The notes under the pieces are model-generated. The model was not told the DNA's origin. It saw nothing but the letters and a program-made list of their open reading frames with translations, and did no database searches. Below are positions 35,488 to 45,805 of a stretch of DNA of 64,000 nt, one piece after another. The DNA lies in the NCBI GenBank assembly GCA_011799875.1, contig CM022303.1, positions 298,108,362 to 298,172,361 on the forward strand. The letters are read 5' to 3'. Position numbers and translations under genes: made by a program. The stretch's first letter is position 1. Each line of letters opens with the position of its first letter. Source of the DNA: Thinopyrum elongatum. Taxonomy: Eukaryota > Streptophyta > Magnoliopsida > Poales > Poaceae.

Positions 35488-38400
35488 CTAGTCCCGGCGC
35501 TGGCCTTCCACCCTCTTGACTTTGTCAACCATACTGACGATGGGCGCGACAAGCTCTTCAAGCGCCCTGCGGTCCGCGTCCGCCGGCAAGCTGTCTTGGC
35601 CGAGGTCGAGGCCGGGGTTCCTGTAGGCCACCTTGGTGAGCACCTTGAGAAGGACGCCCCGGCAAAGCTTGTGGGACTCGTTGGCTAGTTGGGTGGCTCG
35701 ATTGGAGTGGAGTAGATTCAGAGCCTCGAGGATGGCCTCGAAGAACATGGTCAGCCTGGCGCTCTCAGAAATCCCCCTGTCATGGGAGAACCTAAAACTT
35801 GGCATGCCCATGATGGACAGTTGCGTGGTGAGGCTCTCTGCAACATCAATGAGGCGCTCAGTCCAGATCTTCACACCATCCACGTAATCATTGTGGGTGG
35901 CAGCGGCGCTCGCAAGCAGTAGCTTCTCATCCTTGAGGTCCTTGGCTAGGGTCTTCTCACGAGCCCTGCTGCCCTCAAGGGACTCCTCCAGAGTAGTCAG
36001 CTTCAGATCGGCAATGGAGTCATTGGCGGCAGAGATCTGTTGGGTCTTATCGGATATGGTGGTCTGCAACTCCGCCAAGGTATAGGAAGTTTTGTCTCTG
36101 TCGCTCTTGAGCGTCGACACCTCCTTGCCGTGCTTCTCCAGATCCAGCTCCAGCTTCTCAACCTTCCCGGCCAGCTCGTTCTTGGTGGCCTCTGCAGCCT
36201 CGGCAGCATTGACAGCCTCCCTTAACTTGCCGGCATGGTCTAGGACCAGGGCGTCAAGCATTTTCTTGTGTTCCTGCTCCAGCCCTTGGGTCCGCTGCGC
36301 GACGAGCTTTTCAACTTCTTCATCCTTGCCGCGGAGCTTGGCGGCAAGTGCATCCTCGCGAGCAGCGAGGTCCTCTTCGTGGGCGTCGAGCAGGACACGG
36401 CGTTCCCTTAGTTGATCATCTTCCTTGGCGGCCTCTTGAGCGGCCTCCTCCTGTGCCTTCTCAATATCAGACCGCTTCAGAAGGAGCTCCTCCCAACGCT
36501 GGCTCAGTTGCTCCTGGCCAGTCCTCAGCTCTTGCCGGGCCTCGGTGAACCAGACCTGCATCTGCTCGACACGCTTTTGGAAATCTGCCTCTGCCGCGTC
36601 GGCAACCGCTGCCCTGGAGTACAGTTTCTCCTTACGGGCACGGTGGAGCACCTGGAGTCTCTGAAAGTTGTCGCTCATGGCCTGGAGGAGATGGTCTTCT
36701 TTAGATCTGCTACTGCTGGCACTCGGCTTGTCGACAACCTTGAGCCCGGCAGCGGCGATGACTTCTTCGTCGAAAGCCTCCCCCTCGGTTGGCGCTCCGG
36801 TGCTTGCCGTCCCCGGGATGCCGACGAACAAATTATCGCCAATCTTCAAATATCTGCTAGAGGGGGGGGGGGCTTCGGATGTCGACGGTTGGTCTTCAAC
36901 TTCCATCTCCCCGACAGCAGGGGACCCAGTGACCGATGTAGCGCCAGGCGCTCCTGTGGTTGGGATGCCGTCAGTATGATCGCCGGTGCCCTTGGCGGCC
37001 TCCCCAGCGGACCCCTTGGCGGCCTTGTCAGCAGCAATCTCGACGGCCTCGGCGGCAGCGTCCTTGGCGGTCTCCTCGATGGTGGCATTGACATCCATCT
37101 GATCCGCCAAGGAGGGATCTGGAGGCCAAGAAGGAGAAACAAGATGAAGCCAGGGTTTAAAAAAAAAGAGAAAAGAGATCGTACTGAAGAATCGACAAAG
37201 GCCAGGAAGCGGGCGGCTCATCTGTGACGAGTGGTGGAGGGGTGTTTCCCTCCCCGGCAACACTCGTTGCTGGGATAGAGCTGCCGGCACCTGTGCCTGC
37301 CGACCCTTCCTCTGCGCGCGTGGGCTCGTCGGTGGAAGCCTTTGCCCGGGATCTCTCCCTTGGCGGTGTGGGCTCGTTGGTGTGGATCCTTGCCGGGGAC
37401 CCCTCCCTAGGTGGTGTGGTTGATGGAGGAGGCATGTTGGGGGTGGCCCTTAACGGCTCCTCCTGTTGTCACTCCTCTCCTGCAACCCCGGCAAGGTTAG
37501 AGGTGAAAATGCACGTCCCGACGCTCGCCAGCGGAAAGTGGGTAATGTGCTCACGCTGAGGGCTGAGCCGGGGGCTGCGACGTGGGCTGGGGTCCGGGCT
37601 GATCGTGATCAACTCCGGCGCGCTTGAAGTACTTGCCGGGGGCTCGTCGCCCATTGAGGTTTTGGCCCTCTTTGCCATCCTCTGCACCAGTGTTTCCTTG
37701 TCTCTGCGGAGGCAAGCCACAACGAGAACAAGTCAGATAAGATGATCAAAACGGAGACTCAAAAGATAAAGCCAGCGGTGAGGCACTTACTCATCCTCTG
37801 CTTCTGGCGAACCCGCCCTGTTCGGGCTGAAACCGGAGAGGTCAAAGTTGACCTCTGGAGTGGAGTTCGGGCTAGGGGGTGGAGATGGGGATGGGGACCT
37901 GGGCCGCTTGGCCGAGGCAGAAGCGGTGGCCGCTGCTTCCTTTGCCGCCGCGGCCGTACGCCCCGTATGGCGCACAGGTTGCGGCTGGGCCTCTTGCCGC
38001 TGTGCGGTCTTGCCGGCCGCTCCCTTGACGGGGGCCTCTTCGCTCGAAGAGGCTCGCCGTACTGGCTCATCAGAGCCAGCCCGCCGAAGGACGCGTTTCT
38101 TCTTCCCCGGGACTGGGGGCTCGTCGTGTGCCTCCTCTTCATCTGCCCCTTCAGCCGCCTCTTTGATTATCTCCTCTGGCTCGGCAAGTTCATCTTCTTC
38201 GCTGGCCTCGTCTTCTTGGAAGCCGACGTTGCCGGCCTCCTCGGCAAGGGCCGCCTCTTCCGCCCTGCTGGTGATGTACGCCACCTCTTTGTCGGTGGTG
38301 TCACGGATGAGTTGCGGTTCTTCGTGAACCCGCCTCTCCGAAAAGCTGTCGAAGAACTCCTGCACCCGCGCCGCATCTGGCACAACCCAGGTCGGGTCAA

Positions 38401-39431
38401 GGCCATGGGCGTTGAACACCGGCATCATGGCGATGATGGAGGTCAAGGCGGAGTTGTTGCACAAGGGAACCACGCCCGCCGGCAGCTTGAACGGCTTGTC
38501 GGCCTTCTCGGCCCTCTTGGCCTTGGTGGCTTTCTTGGCCTTGTCGGCCTTGAGTTGGAACAGCCTTTGGCAGAAGGCCGTGTGCAGCATCACCGTCAAA
38601 TTGTTGTTTAGGCCGGGGCGCAGCCTCATAACGTCCGCCGCGTTCCGGAACTCCCAAGCCGGCCTTCCTTTGTTCTGCAGAGGAGCGATGCGGCGGCGGA
38701 GGAAGTCGGCCCCAATCATCTCAAGAGTGAGCCCGACAGCCTTAAGGCGGTGGATTCTAGTGGTTGCGACTGTGAGCTTCTTGTCTTGAGGGTCGAGATT
38801 GCCCCAGTTGCCGCCACGAACCATTTGCGCTCGCCGGGGCATGCAGAACGGCGCCGGCTCCTTCTCCATGATCCAGCACTACCTGTGCCGCCATTCGTCC
38901 CACTTCTCCTTGTGGGTCCTGTTTGGGTACGTCTCCTTGCACAAGGTCCTCGGGATCCAGGTGACGCAGCCAGACAGGGCCCCTCCTGGCTGGATGCGAG
39001 GGATGAAGTAGTGGCAGAAGAGCGACGTGTTGGGGGGCCACCCCGGCGAATTTCTCGCAAAGGTGGGCGAAAATGGCCATACACGCCACGACATTTGGCG
39101 TCAAATCCAAGAGCTGGAGGCCGAAGGTATACATGATGTCGTTGAAGAAATCTGAGAATGGGGGGCAGAGCCCACAGTAGAAATAATCGATGAAGAAAGG
39201 AAATTTATCTGGAGCGGGCGCGGCGCAAGAAGCGGGGGCGACGCAGGTGGCAGGATGCCCCGTCGTCTTCCTCCCCCACATGCACTGGTACCGCTCCTTC
39301 AGAGCGCGCGCATCGAGCGTCGGAGCGAAGACGGCTTTCTCCTTCCGCATCTTCACCAACTCGCTCTCCGGCACCTCTTCCCCCTCGCTCGCCTTGGCCA
39401 CTCCCTTGCCCTTGCTCGCTTTGGGCACCAT
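35488..39431 (-). pseudogene. Element G antisense gene: PF04195-like domain plus long coiled coil
   Basis: The ATG at 39431 starts MVPKASKGKGVAKASEGEE. Exon 1 (39431-37791) holds FPFFIDYFYCGLCPPFSDFFND, alignable in pattern with the Fatima antisense protein. It has a one-base shift near 39050 and TAG near 38879. Intron 1 is 37790-37704 (donor GTAAGTGCC, acceptor CCTCCGCAG, phases agree). Exon 2 (37703 to about 37185) has TGA near 37436. Intron 2 is about 37184-37119, with a weak GTACG donor; phase does not match without an indel, so its borders are tentative. Exon 3 (about 37118-35488) encodes a roughly 250-residue coiled coil (EEAAQEAAKEDDQLRERR, KVEKLELDLEKHGKEV) and a folded tail ending VEGQRRD. 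Function unknown. Confidence 0.75.
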
Positions 39432-39586
39432 AAGAGACTGGGGAGGAGCGGGAGGTCGAGGATGGTGGGAACGCAGAGGGGGTGGATGGATGAGGAAACT
39501 CTGGTTTGGGCTCAAGGAGGAAGACGACGGCGGTTCCTAGATTGGAAAGGGCGAAGGGGGTAATGAGCAGTGCCTCTGCGGATTCC

Positions 39587-39597
39587 CCTTTTTATGG
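39587..39597 (-). promoter_or_regulatory. TATA box of the G antisense gene
   Basis: The minus strand reads CCATAAAAAGG, about 155 bases upstream of the antisense ATG, followed by a pyrimidine-rich leader (CCACCCCCTCTGCG, CTCCCCAGTCTCTT) directly before ATG. Same arrangement as in the Fatima element. Confidence 0.6.
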
Positions 39598-39826
39598 GGA
39601 AGTCATGAGGCCGCCTCTTTACCGTCCGATGTGAAGGCATTTTCGCAGGCGTGCTGTGACCATTCCACGCACGACCCCCACATCATGCATTCAATGCCGA
39701 TCATGAGGAAGCGCAGCAAACGAAATGATTACAGCAGTTAACCCCTGCCACGTGTGCCCGCGCACTGTTTGGGCCTAGCCCAACAACGCGTTGTGCCCGC
39801 GTGTGTGGTCCAGGCCCAGGGGCTCC

Positions 39827-40668
39827 TGTCGGTGTACTAAAGTTTGGGCCCTTTTAGTACTCCTTACTTGTGCATGGGCAGTTGTAGCCGCGCCCGCGGC
39901 AAGGCTTGACGGGGATAGCTGGAGGCAGAATGCAAGACAACGAAGACGGCATCCAAGCCAGTAACCAGGGAGCAGAAGATAAGCTGGAGCCCCGGCAAGA
40001 TCCTTGCTGGGGCGGCTCGCGAGGCCCCGGCAAGATCCTTGCCGGGACGACTTGCGAAGCACTGACAAGAACACCACCCTTGAGGTTGAAGAGCTCTGAC
40101 ACCATCGACAATGTCAAGACCAAGGCCCAAGGGGCGCGTGCGTAGTGGCATGCAGATCTTCGTGAAGATCCTGCCACTGTTCCAGTGCAGCGGTTAGCCA
40201 GCCAGCCTGGCATTGCATGCCTCGTCAGCCTGGATACGTGTCAAGGCGGAGTGAGGCGGCGACGGACGGGACGGGCTCTATTCCCATCCCCGATAAAGCT
40301 AGGGGGCACGTAACCAGCGCATTTAATGCGTTTTGTCCCAGGACGTCAGTGATAAGCATGGCTACTTTACACCTCCTGTGTGCCACTGTGGCAGCCCCTT
40401 GGACATATAAAAGGAGGCCCAAGGCATAATGGAGGAGGGGTCGGACTTTTTGGACTTTCTGGCCCAGATTACATGCTTAGCAGCTAGCCGAAGCTCCAGA
40501 ACACATAATATACACACAAAGCAGGACTAGGGTTTTACGCTTCCTAGCGGCCCGAACCTGGGTAAAAATCCCTCGTGTTGATCGTTAGATCTGCTCTTTG
40601 CGCACCCCTCTTCCCTGCCAAACCGTAGAAGGGATCCACTCGATCCCATAGGTGTCATTTCCCCGACA
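39827..40668 (+). repeat. Element G 3' LTR (842 bp)
   Basis: Starts TGTCGGTGTAC, ends TTTCCCCGACA and is followed by GTCTT. Nearly all differences from the 5' LTR are C/T or G/A changes. The segment before it (39598-39826) has no supported ORF and ends in a weak purine stretch, CCCAGGGGCTCC. Confidence 0.95.
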
Positions 40669-40673
40669 GTCTT

Positions 40674-42990
40674 TCATTGAAAAAATCTTATTCAAGTACC
40701 CTTTTATGCTATCCAAAAATTCTATATCATTTCCAATCAGCAATATGTCGTCCACATATAATATCAGAAATGCTACAGAGCTCCCACTCACTTTCTTGTA
40801 AATACAGGCTTCACCGTAAGTCTTTATAAAACCATATGCTTTGATCACCTCATCAAAGCGTATATTCCAACTCCGAGATGCTTGCACCAGTCCATAGATG
40901 GATCGCTGGAGTTTGCACACTTTGTTAGCTCCTTTAGGATCGACAAAACCTTCTGGTTGCATCATATACAACTCTTCTTTAAGAAATCCGTTAAGGAATG
41001 CAGTTTTGACGTCCATTTGCCAGATTTCATAATCATAAAATGCGGCAATTGCTAACATGATTCGGATAGACTTAAGCATCTCTATGGGTGAGAAAGTCTC
41101 ATCATAGTCAACCCCTTGAACTTGTCAAAAACCTTTTGCGACAAGTTGAGCTTTGTCGACAGTGATATTACCATCAGCGTCCGTCTTCCTCTTGAAGATC
41201 CATTTATTTTCAATGGCTTGATGATCATCAGGAAATTCCACCAAAGTCCATTCTTTGTTCTCATACATGGATCCTATCTCAGATTTCATGGCCTCAAGCC
41301 ATTTGTCAGAATCTGGGCTCATCATAGCTTCTTCATAGTTCGTACGTTCGCCGTTGTCTAACAACATGACTTCCAGGACAGGATTACCATATCATTCTGG
41401 TGCGGTATGTGTTCTGGTCGACCTACGAGGTTCAGTAGTAACTTGATCTGAAGTTTCAGGATCATCATCATTAGCTTCCTCTCTACTTGGTGTAGGCATC
41501 ACGGGAACGGTTTTCTCTGATGTGCTACTTTCCAATTTGAGAGAAGGTACAATTACCTCATCAAGTTCTACTTTCCTCCCACTCACTTCTTTCGAGAGAA
41601 ACTCCTTCTCTAGAAATGACCCATTCTTAGCAACAAATATCTTGCCTTCAAATCTGTGGTAGAAGATATACCCAATAGTTTCTTTAGGGTATCCTATGAA
41701 GACACACTTCTCCGCTTTGGTTTCGAGCTTATCAGGCTGAAGCCTTTTGACATAAGCATCGCATCCCCAAACTTTAAGAAACGACAGCTTAGGTTTCTTG
41801 CCAAATCATAGTTCATACGGTGTCGTCTCAACAGATTTAGATGGTGCCCTATTTAACGTGAATGCGGTTGTCTCTAATGCATAACCCCAAAATGATAAAG
41901 GCAAATCGGTAAGAGACATCTTAGAACGCACCATATCTAATAAAGTACGGTTATGATGTTCAGACACACCATTAAGTTGTGGTGTTCTAGGTGGCGTGAG
42001 TTGTGAAACAATTCCACATTGTCTTAAATGATGGCCAAACTCGTAACTCAAATATTCGCCTCCATGATTACATCGTAGAAACTTTATTTTCTTGTTACAA
42101 TGATTCTCCACTTCACTCTAAAATTCTTTGAACTTTTCAAATGTTTCAGACTTGTGTTTCATCAAGTAGATATACCCATACCTACTTAAATCATATGTGA
42201 AGGTTAAAAAATAATGATACCCGCCGCGTGCTTCAACACTCATCGGAACACATACATCGGTATGTATTATTTCTAATAAGTCATTAGCTCGCTCCATTGT
42301 TCCGTAGAACGGAGTTTCAGTCATCTTACCCATGAGGCATGGTTCGCAAGTATCAAATGATTCATAATCAACTGATTCCAAAAGTCCATCCGCATGGAGT
42401 TTCTTCATGCGCTTTACACCAATATGACCTAAACGGTAGTGCCACAAGTATGTTGCACTATTGTTATCAACTTTGCATCTTTTGGCATCAATATTATGAA
42501 TATGTGTATCACTACGATCGAGATTCAACAAGAATAGACCATTCATTAAAGGTGCATGACCATAAAAGATATTACTCATATAAATAGAACAACCCTTATT
42601 CTCTGACTTAAATGAATAACCGTCTCGCAATAAGCAAGATCCAGATATAAAGTTCATGCTCAACGCTGGCACCAAAAAACAATTATTGAGGTCTAAAACT
42701 AATCCCAAAGGTAGATGTAGAGGTAGCGTGCCGACGGCGATCACATCGACCTTGGAACCATTCCCGATGCGCATTGTCACCTCGTCCTTAGCCAATCTTC
42801 GTTTATTCCGCAGCTCCTGTATCGAGTTACAAATATGAGCAACCGAACCAGTATCAAATACCCAGGCGCTACTACGAGCATTAGTAAGGAACACATCAAT
42901 AACATGTATATCAAATATACCTTTGTTCACTTTGCCATCCTTCTTATCTACCAAGTATTTGGGGCAGTTCCACTTCTAGTGACCATTTCC
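40674..42990 (-). pseudogene. pol: Angela protease, integrase and RT N-half
   Basis: Read leftward: zinc-knuckle end KWNCPKYL, protease WVFDTGSVAHICN (about 42862-42847), integrase HYRLGHIGVKRM..CEPCLMGK zinc region and core IIHTDVC. The second catalytic motif reads RCNHGGEYL, where Asp is expected at N or H, so the site is damaged. RT follows with MDVKTAFLNGFLKEELYM and LYVDDILLIG (40743-40760). In-frame stops: TAG near 42975, TAG 42118, TGA 41806, TGA 41392 and TGA 41125. The frame is cut at 40673 by element G. Downstream parts are at 27343-26804 and 3736-3383. Confidence 0.92.
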
Positions 42991-43012
42991 TTTGTAGTAG
43001 AAGCACTTAGTT

Positions 43013-43770
43013 TCAGGCTTGGTTCCAGCTTTGGGCTTCTTCACGGGAGCGGCAACTTGCTTGCCATTCTTCTTGAAGTTCCTTTTCTTTCCCTTGCCCT
43101 TTTTTCTTGAAACTAGTGGTCTTGTTAACCATCAACACTAGATGCTCCTTCTTGATTTCTACCTCCGCTGATTTCAGCATCGCGAAGAGCTCGGGAATCG
43201 TTTTCGTCATCCCTTGCATATTATAGTTCATCACGAAGCCTTTTTTGCTTGGTGGCAGTGACTGAAGAACTCTGTCAACAACACTCTCAACTGGAAGATC
43301 AATTCCCAGCTGAGTCAAGTGGTTATGATACCTAGACATTTTGAGTATGTGTTTACTGACAGAACTGTTCTCCTCCATCTTACAGCTAAAGAACTTGTTG
43401 GAGACTTCATATCTCTCAACCCGGGCATTTGCTTGAAATATTAACTTCAGCTCTTGGAACATCTCATATGCTCCGTGGTTCAAAATGTTTTTGAAGTCCC
43501 GGTTCTAAGCCGTAAAGCATGGCACACTGAACTATCGAGTAGTCATCAGATCGAGCCTGCCAGACGCTCATAACATCTGCTTCAGCTCCTGCAGCAGGTA
43601 TGTCACCTAGCGATGCATCAAGGACATAATTCTTTTATGCAGCAATGAGGATAATCCTCAAGTTACGGACCCAGTCCGTGTAGTTGCTACCATCATCTTT
43701 CAACTTAGCTTTCTCTAGGAACGCATTAAAATTCAAGGGAACGGTAGCACGGGCAATTGATCTACAACAT
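43013..43770 (-). pseudogene. gag: Angela gag
   Basis: Copia gag (UBN2-type) starting near IARATVPLNFNAFLEKAKL at about 43765 with the initiator ATG lost. It has a TAA near 43640 and a frame change near 43500. The rest, 43483-43105, is open (ELKLIFQANARVERYEV, LTQLGIDLPVESVVDRVLQ, MNYNMQGMTKTIPELFAML). A one-base indel in the A/G-run near 43105 separates it from the zinc knuckle C-F-Y-Y-K-G-N-G-H (about 43015-42970). Gag forms the virus-like particle shell. Confidence 0.85.
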
Positions 43771-44990
43771 AGATATGCAAAAACTATTAAGACTAAGTTC
43801 ATGATAAATTTTAGTTCAAATAATCAAATTACTAATGAACTCCCACTTAAATCAACATCCCTCAAGTTGTCTAAGTGATACATGATCCAAATCAACTAAC
43901 CCATGTCCGATCATCACGTGAGATGGGGTAGTCTTCAATGGTGAACATCTCTATGTTGATCATATCTACTATATGACTCACGTTCGACCTTTTGGTCTCC
44001 AATGTTTCGAGACCATGTCTGTACATGCTAGGCTCGTCAAGTTTAACCCAAGTATTATGCATGTGCAAAACTGGCTTACACCCGTTTTATGTGAACGTAG
44101 AGTCTATCACACCCGATCATCACGAGGTGCTTCGAAACGATGAACTTTAGCAACAGTACATACTCGGGGAGAACACTTTTATCTTGAAATTAAGTGAAGG
44201 GATCATCTTATAATGCTACCGTCATTCTAAGCAAAATAAGATGCATAAAGGATAAACATCACATGCAATAAAAAATATGTGACATCTTGATCTCCATCTC
44301 CAATGCATCGGCATGATCTCCATCGTCACCGGCACGACACCTTGATCTCCATCGTTGCGTCGGGGTCATCTCGCCAACTATTGCTTCTACAACTTTTGCT
44401 AACGCGTAGCAATAAAGTAAAGCAATTACATGGCGCTTAAGTGATTGACACGCAGGTCATACAATAATTAAAGACAACCCTAAGGCTCCTGCCGGTTGTT
44501 TTACTCATTGACATGCAAGTCTTGAACTTATTACAAAACATGATCATCTCATACATCAACATATATCACATCATATCTTAACCATATCACATCACAACAT
44601 GCCCTGCAAAAACAAGTTAGACGTCCTCTACTTTGTTGTTGCAAGTTTTAAATGGCTGCTATAGGCAACTAGCAAGAACCGTTCTTACCTACGCAAAACC
44701 ACAACGGTGATTATCAAGTTGCTATTTAACCTTCTGCAAGTACCGCCGTAGTCAAATCCGGTTCAACTAAAGTAGGAGAAACAGACACCCGCCAGGCATC
44801 TTTATGCAAAACAAGTTGCATCTCAGTCGGTGGAACATGTCTCATGTGCGTGGACATGTAAGGTTGGTCCGGGCCGCTTCATCCCACAATGCCGCCAAAT
44901 CAAAATAAGACATTGGTGGGAAGCAATATGAACATCACCGCCCACAACTCCTTTGTGTTCTACTCTTGCATATCATCTACGCATAGACCT
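43771..44990 (-). other. Angela 5' untranslated leader
   Basis: About 1.2 kb between primer site and gag, AT-rich, with short repeated words such as CATCTTGATCTCCATC around 44283-44360. Long non-coding leaders are usual in Angela/WIS. No ORF is supported. Confidence 0.75.
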
Positions 44991-45005
44991 GGCTCATGAT
45001 GCCAC
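44991..45005 (-). other. Angela primer binding site
   Basis: The minus strand reads GTGGCATCATGAGCC, an initiator-Met tRNA site with changes from the consensus TGGTATCAGAGC. It directly abuts the LTR end at 45006. Confidence 0.8.
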
Positions 45006-45805
45006 TGATGGGGAACGTTGCATGGAAAACAAAAAAAATTCTATGCACACGCAAGATCTATCCATGGAGATGCATAGCTACGAGAGGGGGAGAGCATCTA
45101 CATACCCTTGTAGATCGCTAAGAAAAAGCGTTTATCAACGCGGTTGATGTAGTCGTACACCTTCACGATCCGTCCCGATCAAGTGCCGAACGTACGGCAC
45201 CTCCGCGTTCAGCACACGTTCAGCTCGATGACGTCCTCGCCTTCTCGATCCAGCAAGAGAGGCGAAGTAGTAGATGAGTTTTGGCAGCACGACGGTGTGG
45301 TGACGGTGGTTGTGAAACTATTCCGCAGGGCTTCGCCAAGCACAACGGACATGGACGAAGGAGGAACTAGAACTAGAGGGAGAGGGGGTGCCATACATGG
45401 CTTGGGAATCGTGGTGTGTGTTACCCCCTCCCCTCCTCACATATATATAGGTGGAGGGGGGAGAGAAGGCTGCCTAGGGTGCCCCCAAGGGGGCCGGCGG
45501 CCAGCCCTAGGGCGCCTGCCCTAGGAGCCCCTCCCCTTCCTTCCTAGGCGCGTGGGAGAAGGGCAGGAGGGGAGGTGCCCCCCTTTCCTTTCCTTGAGCG
45601 AGGAGAAAGGCAGGAGGGGCTAGCCCCTCCTCTTTCCTTCCCCTAGGGCCGGCGGCCAGGATGGGGGCGTGCCAGCCCCCTTGTGGGCTGGTGTGCTCCC
45701 TCCCCTTGGCCCGTTTAGGCCCAATAACTCCCGTGGCCCTCCCGGAACCCCTTCCGGTGATCCGATAAATACCCGGTGCATTCCGAAACCTTTTCGAAGA
45801 CCAAA
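45006..45805 (-). repeat. Angela 5' LTR remnant (about 800 bp)
   Basis: It runs from the CA end (plus-strand TGATGGGGAACG) to about 45805, where similarity to the other LTR stops after CTTTTCGAAGACCAAA. The outer part starting TGTTGGAAATATG is missing, so a deletion or rearrangement joined Angela to block X. Confidence 0.88.

Larger units (their letters stand above)
27349..40668 (+). mobile_element. Element G: Tat-type Gypsy retrotransposon with antisense gene
   Basis: Complete 13,320 bp element. Both LTRs are 842 bp (27349-28190 and 39827-40668), flanked by GTCTT on each side in Angela RT. Gag, protease, RT, RNase H, a second RNase H and integrase lie in one orientation from 28269 to 34689. 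An antisense gene runs from 39431 back to 35488. The extra RNase H and the antisense gene are marks of the Tat lineage (RIRE2, Retand, Grande relatives). LTR starts TGTCGGTGTACTAAAGTTTG. I count about 30 LTR differences, 3.6%. Family name not assigned. Confidence 0.93.
1761..45805 (-). mobile_element. Angela/WIS-type Copia retrotransposon, host of the nested insertions
   Basis: Minus-strand Copia element. Its 3' LTR is at 1761-3349, polypurine tract at 3350-3361, primer site at 44991-45005 and 5' LTR remnant from 45006. The coding order read leftward is gag, protease (DTGS), integrase, RT (YVDD) and RNase H, the Copia order. The gag-pol frame is split by element G (target duplication GTCTT at 27344-27348 and 40669-40673) and element A (GATCC at 3732-3736 and 26799-26803). 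Removing both insertions gives about 7.7 kb of Angela, consistent with a truncated copy. Left end is interrupted by N1, right end is lost near 45805. Confidence 0.92.

Noticed and set aside
36412..37227. Plus-strand frame of 271 codons
   Set aside because: It mirrors the coiled-coil exon of the G antisense gene. The minus-strand frame has heptad-like protein character, and splice sites exist only on that strand.
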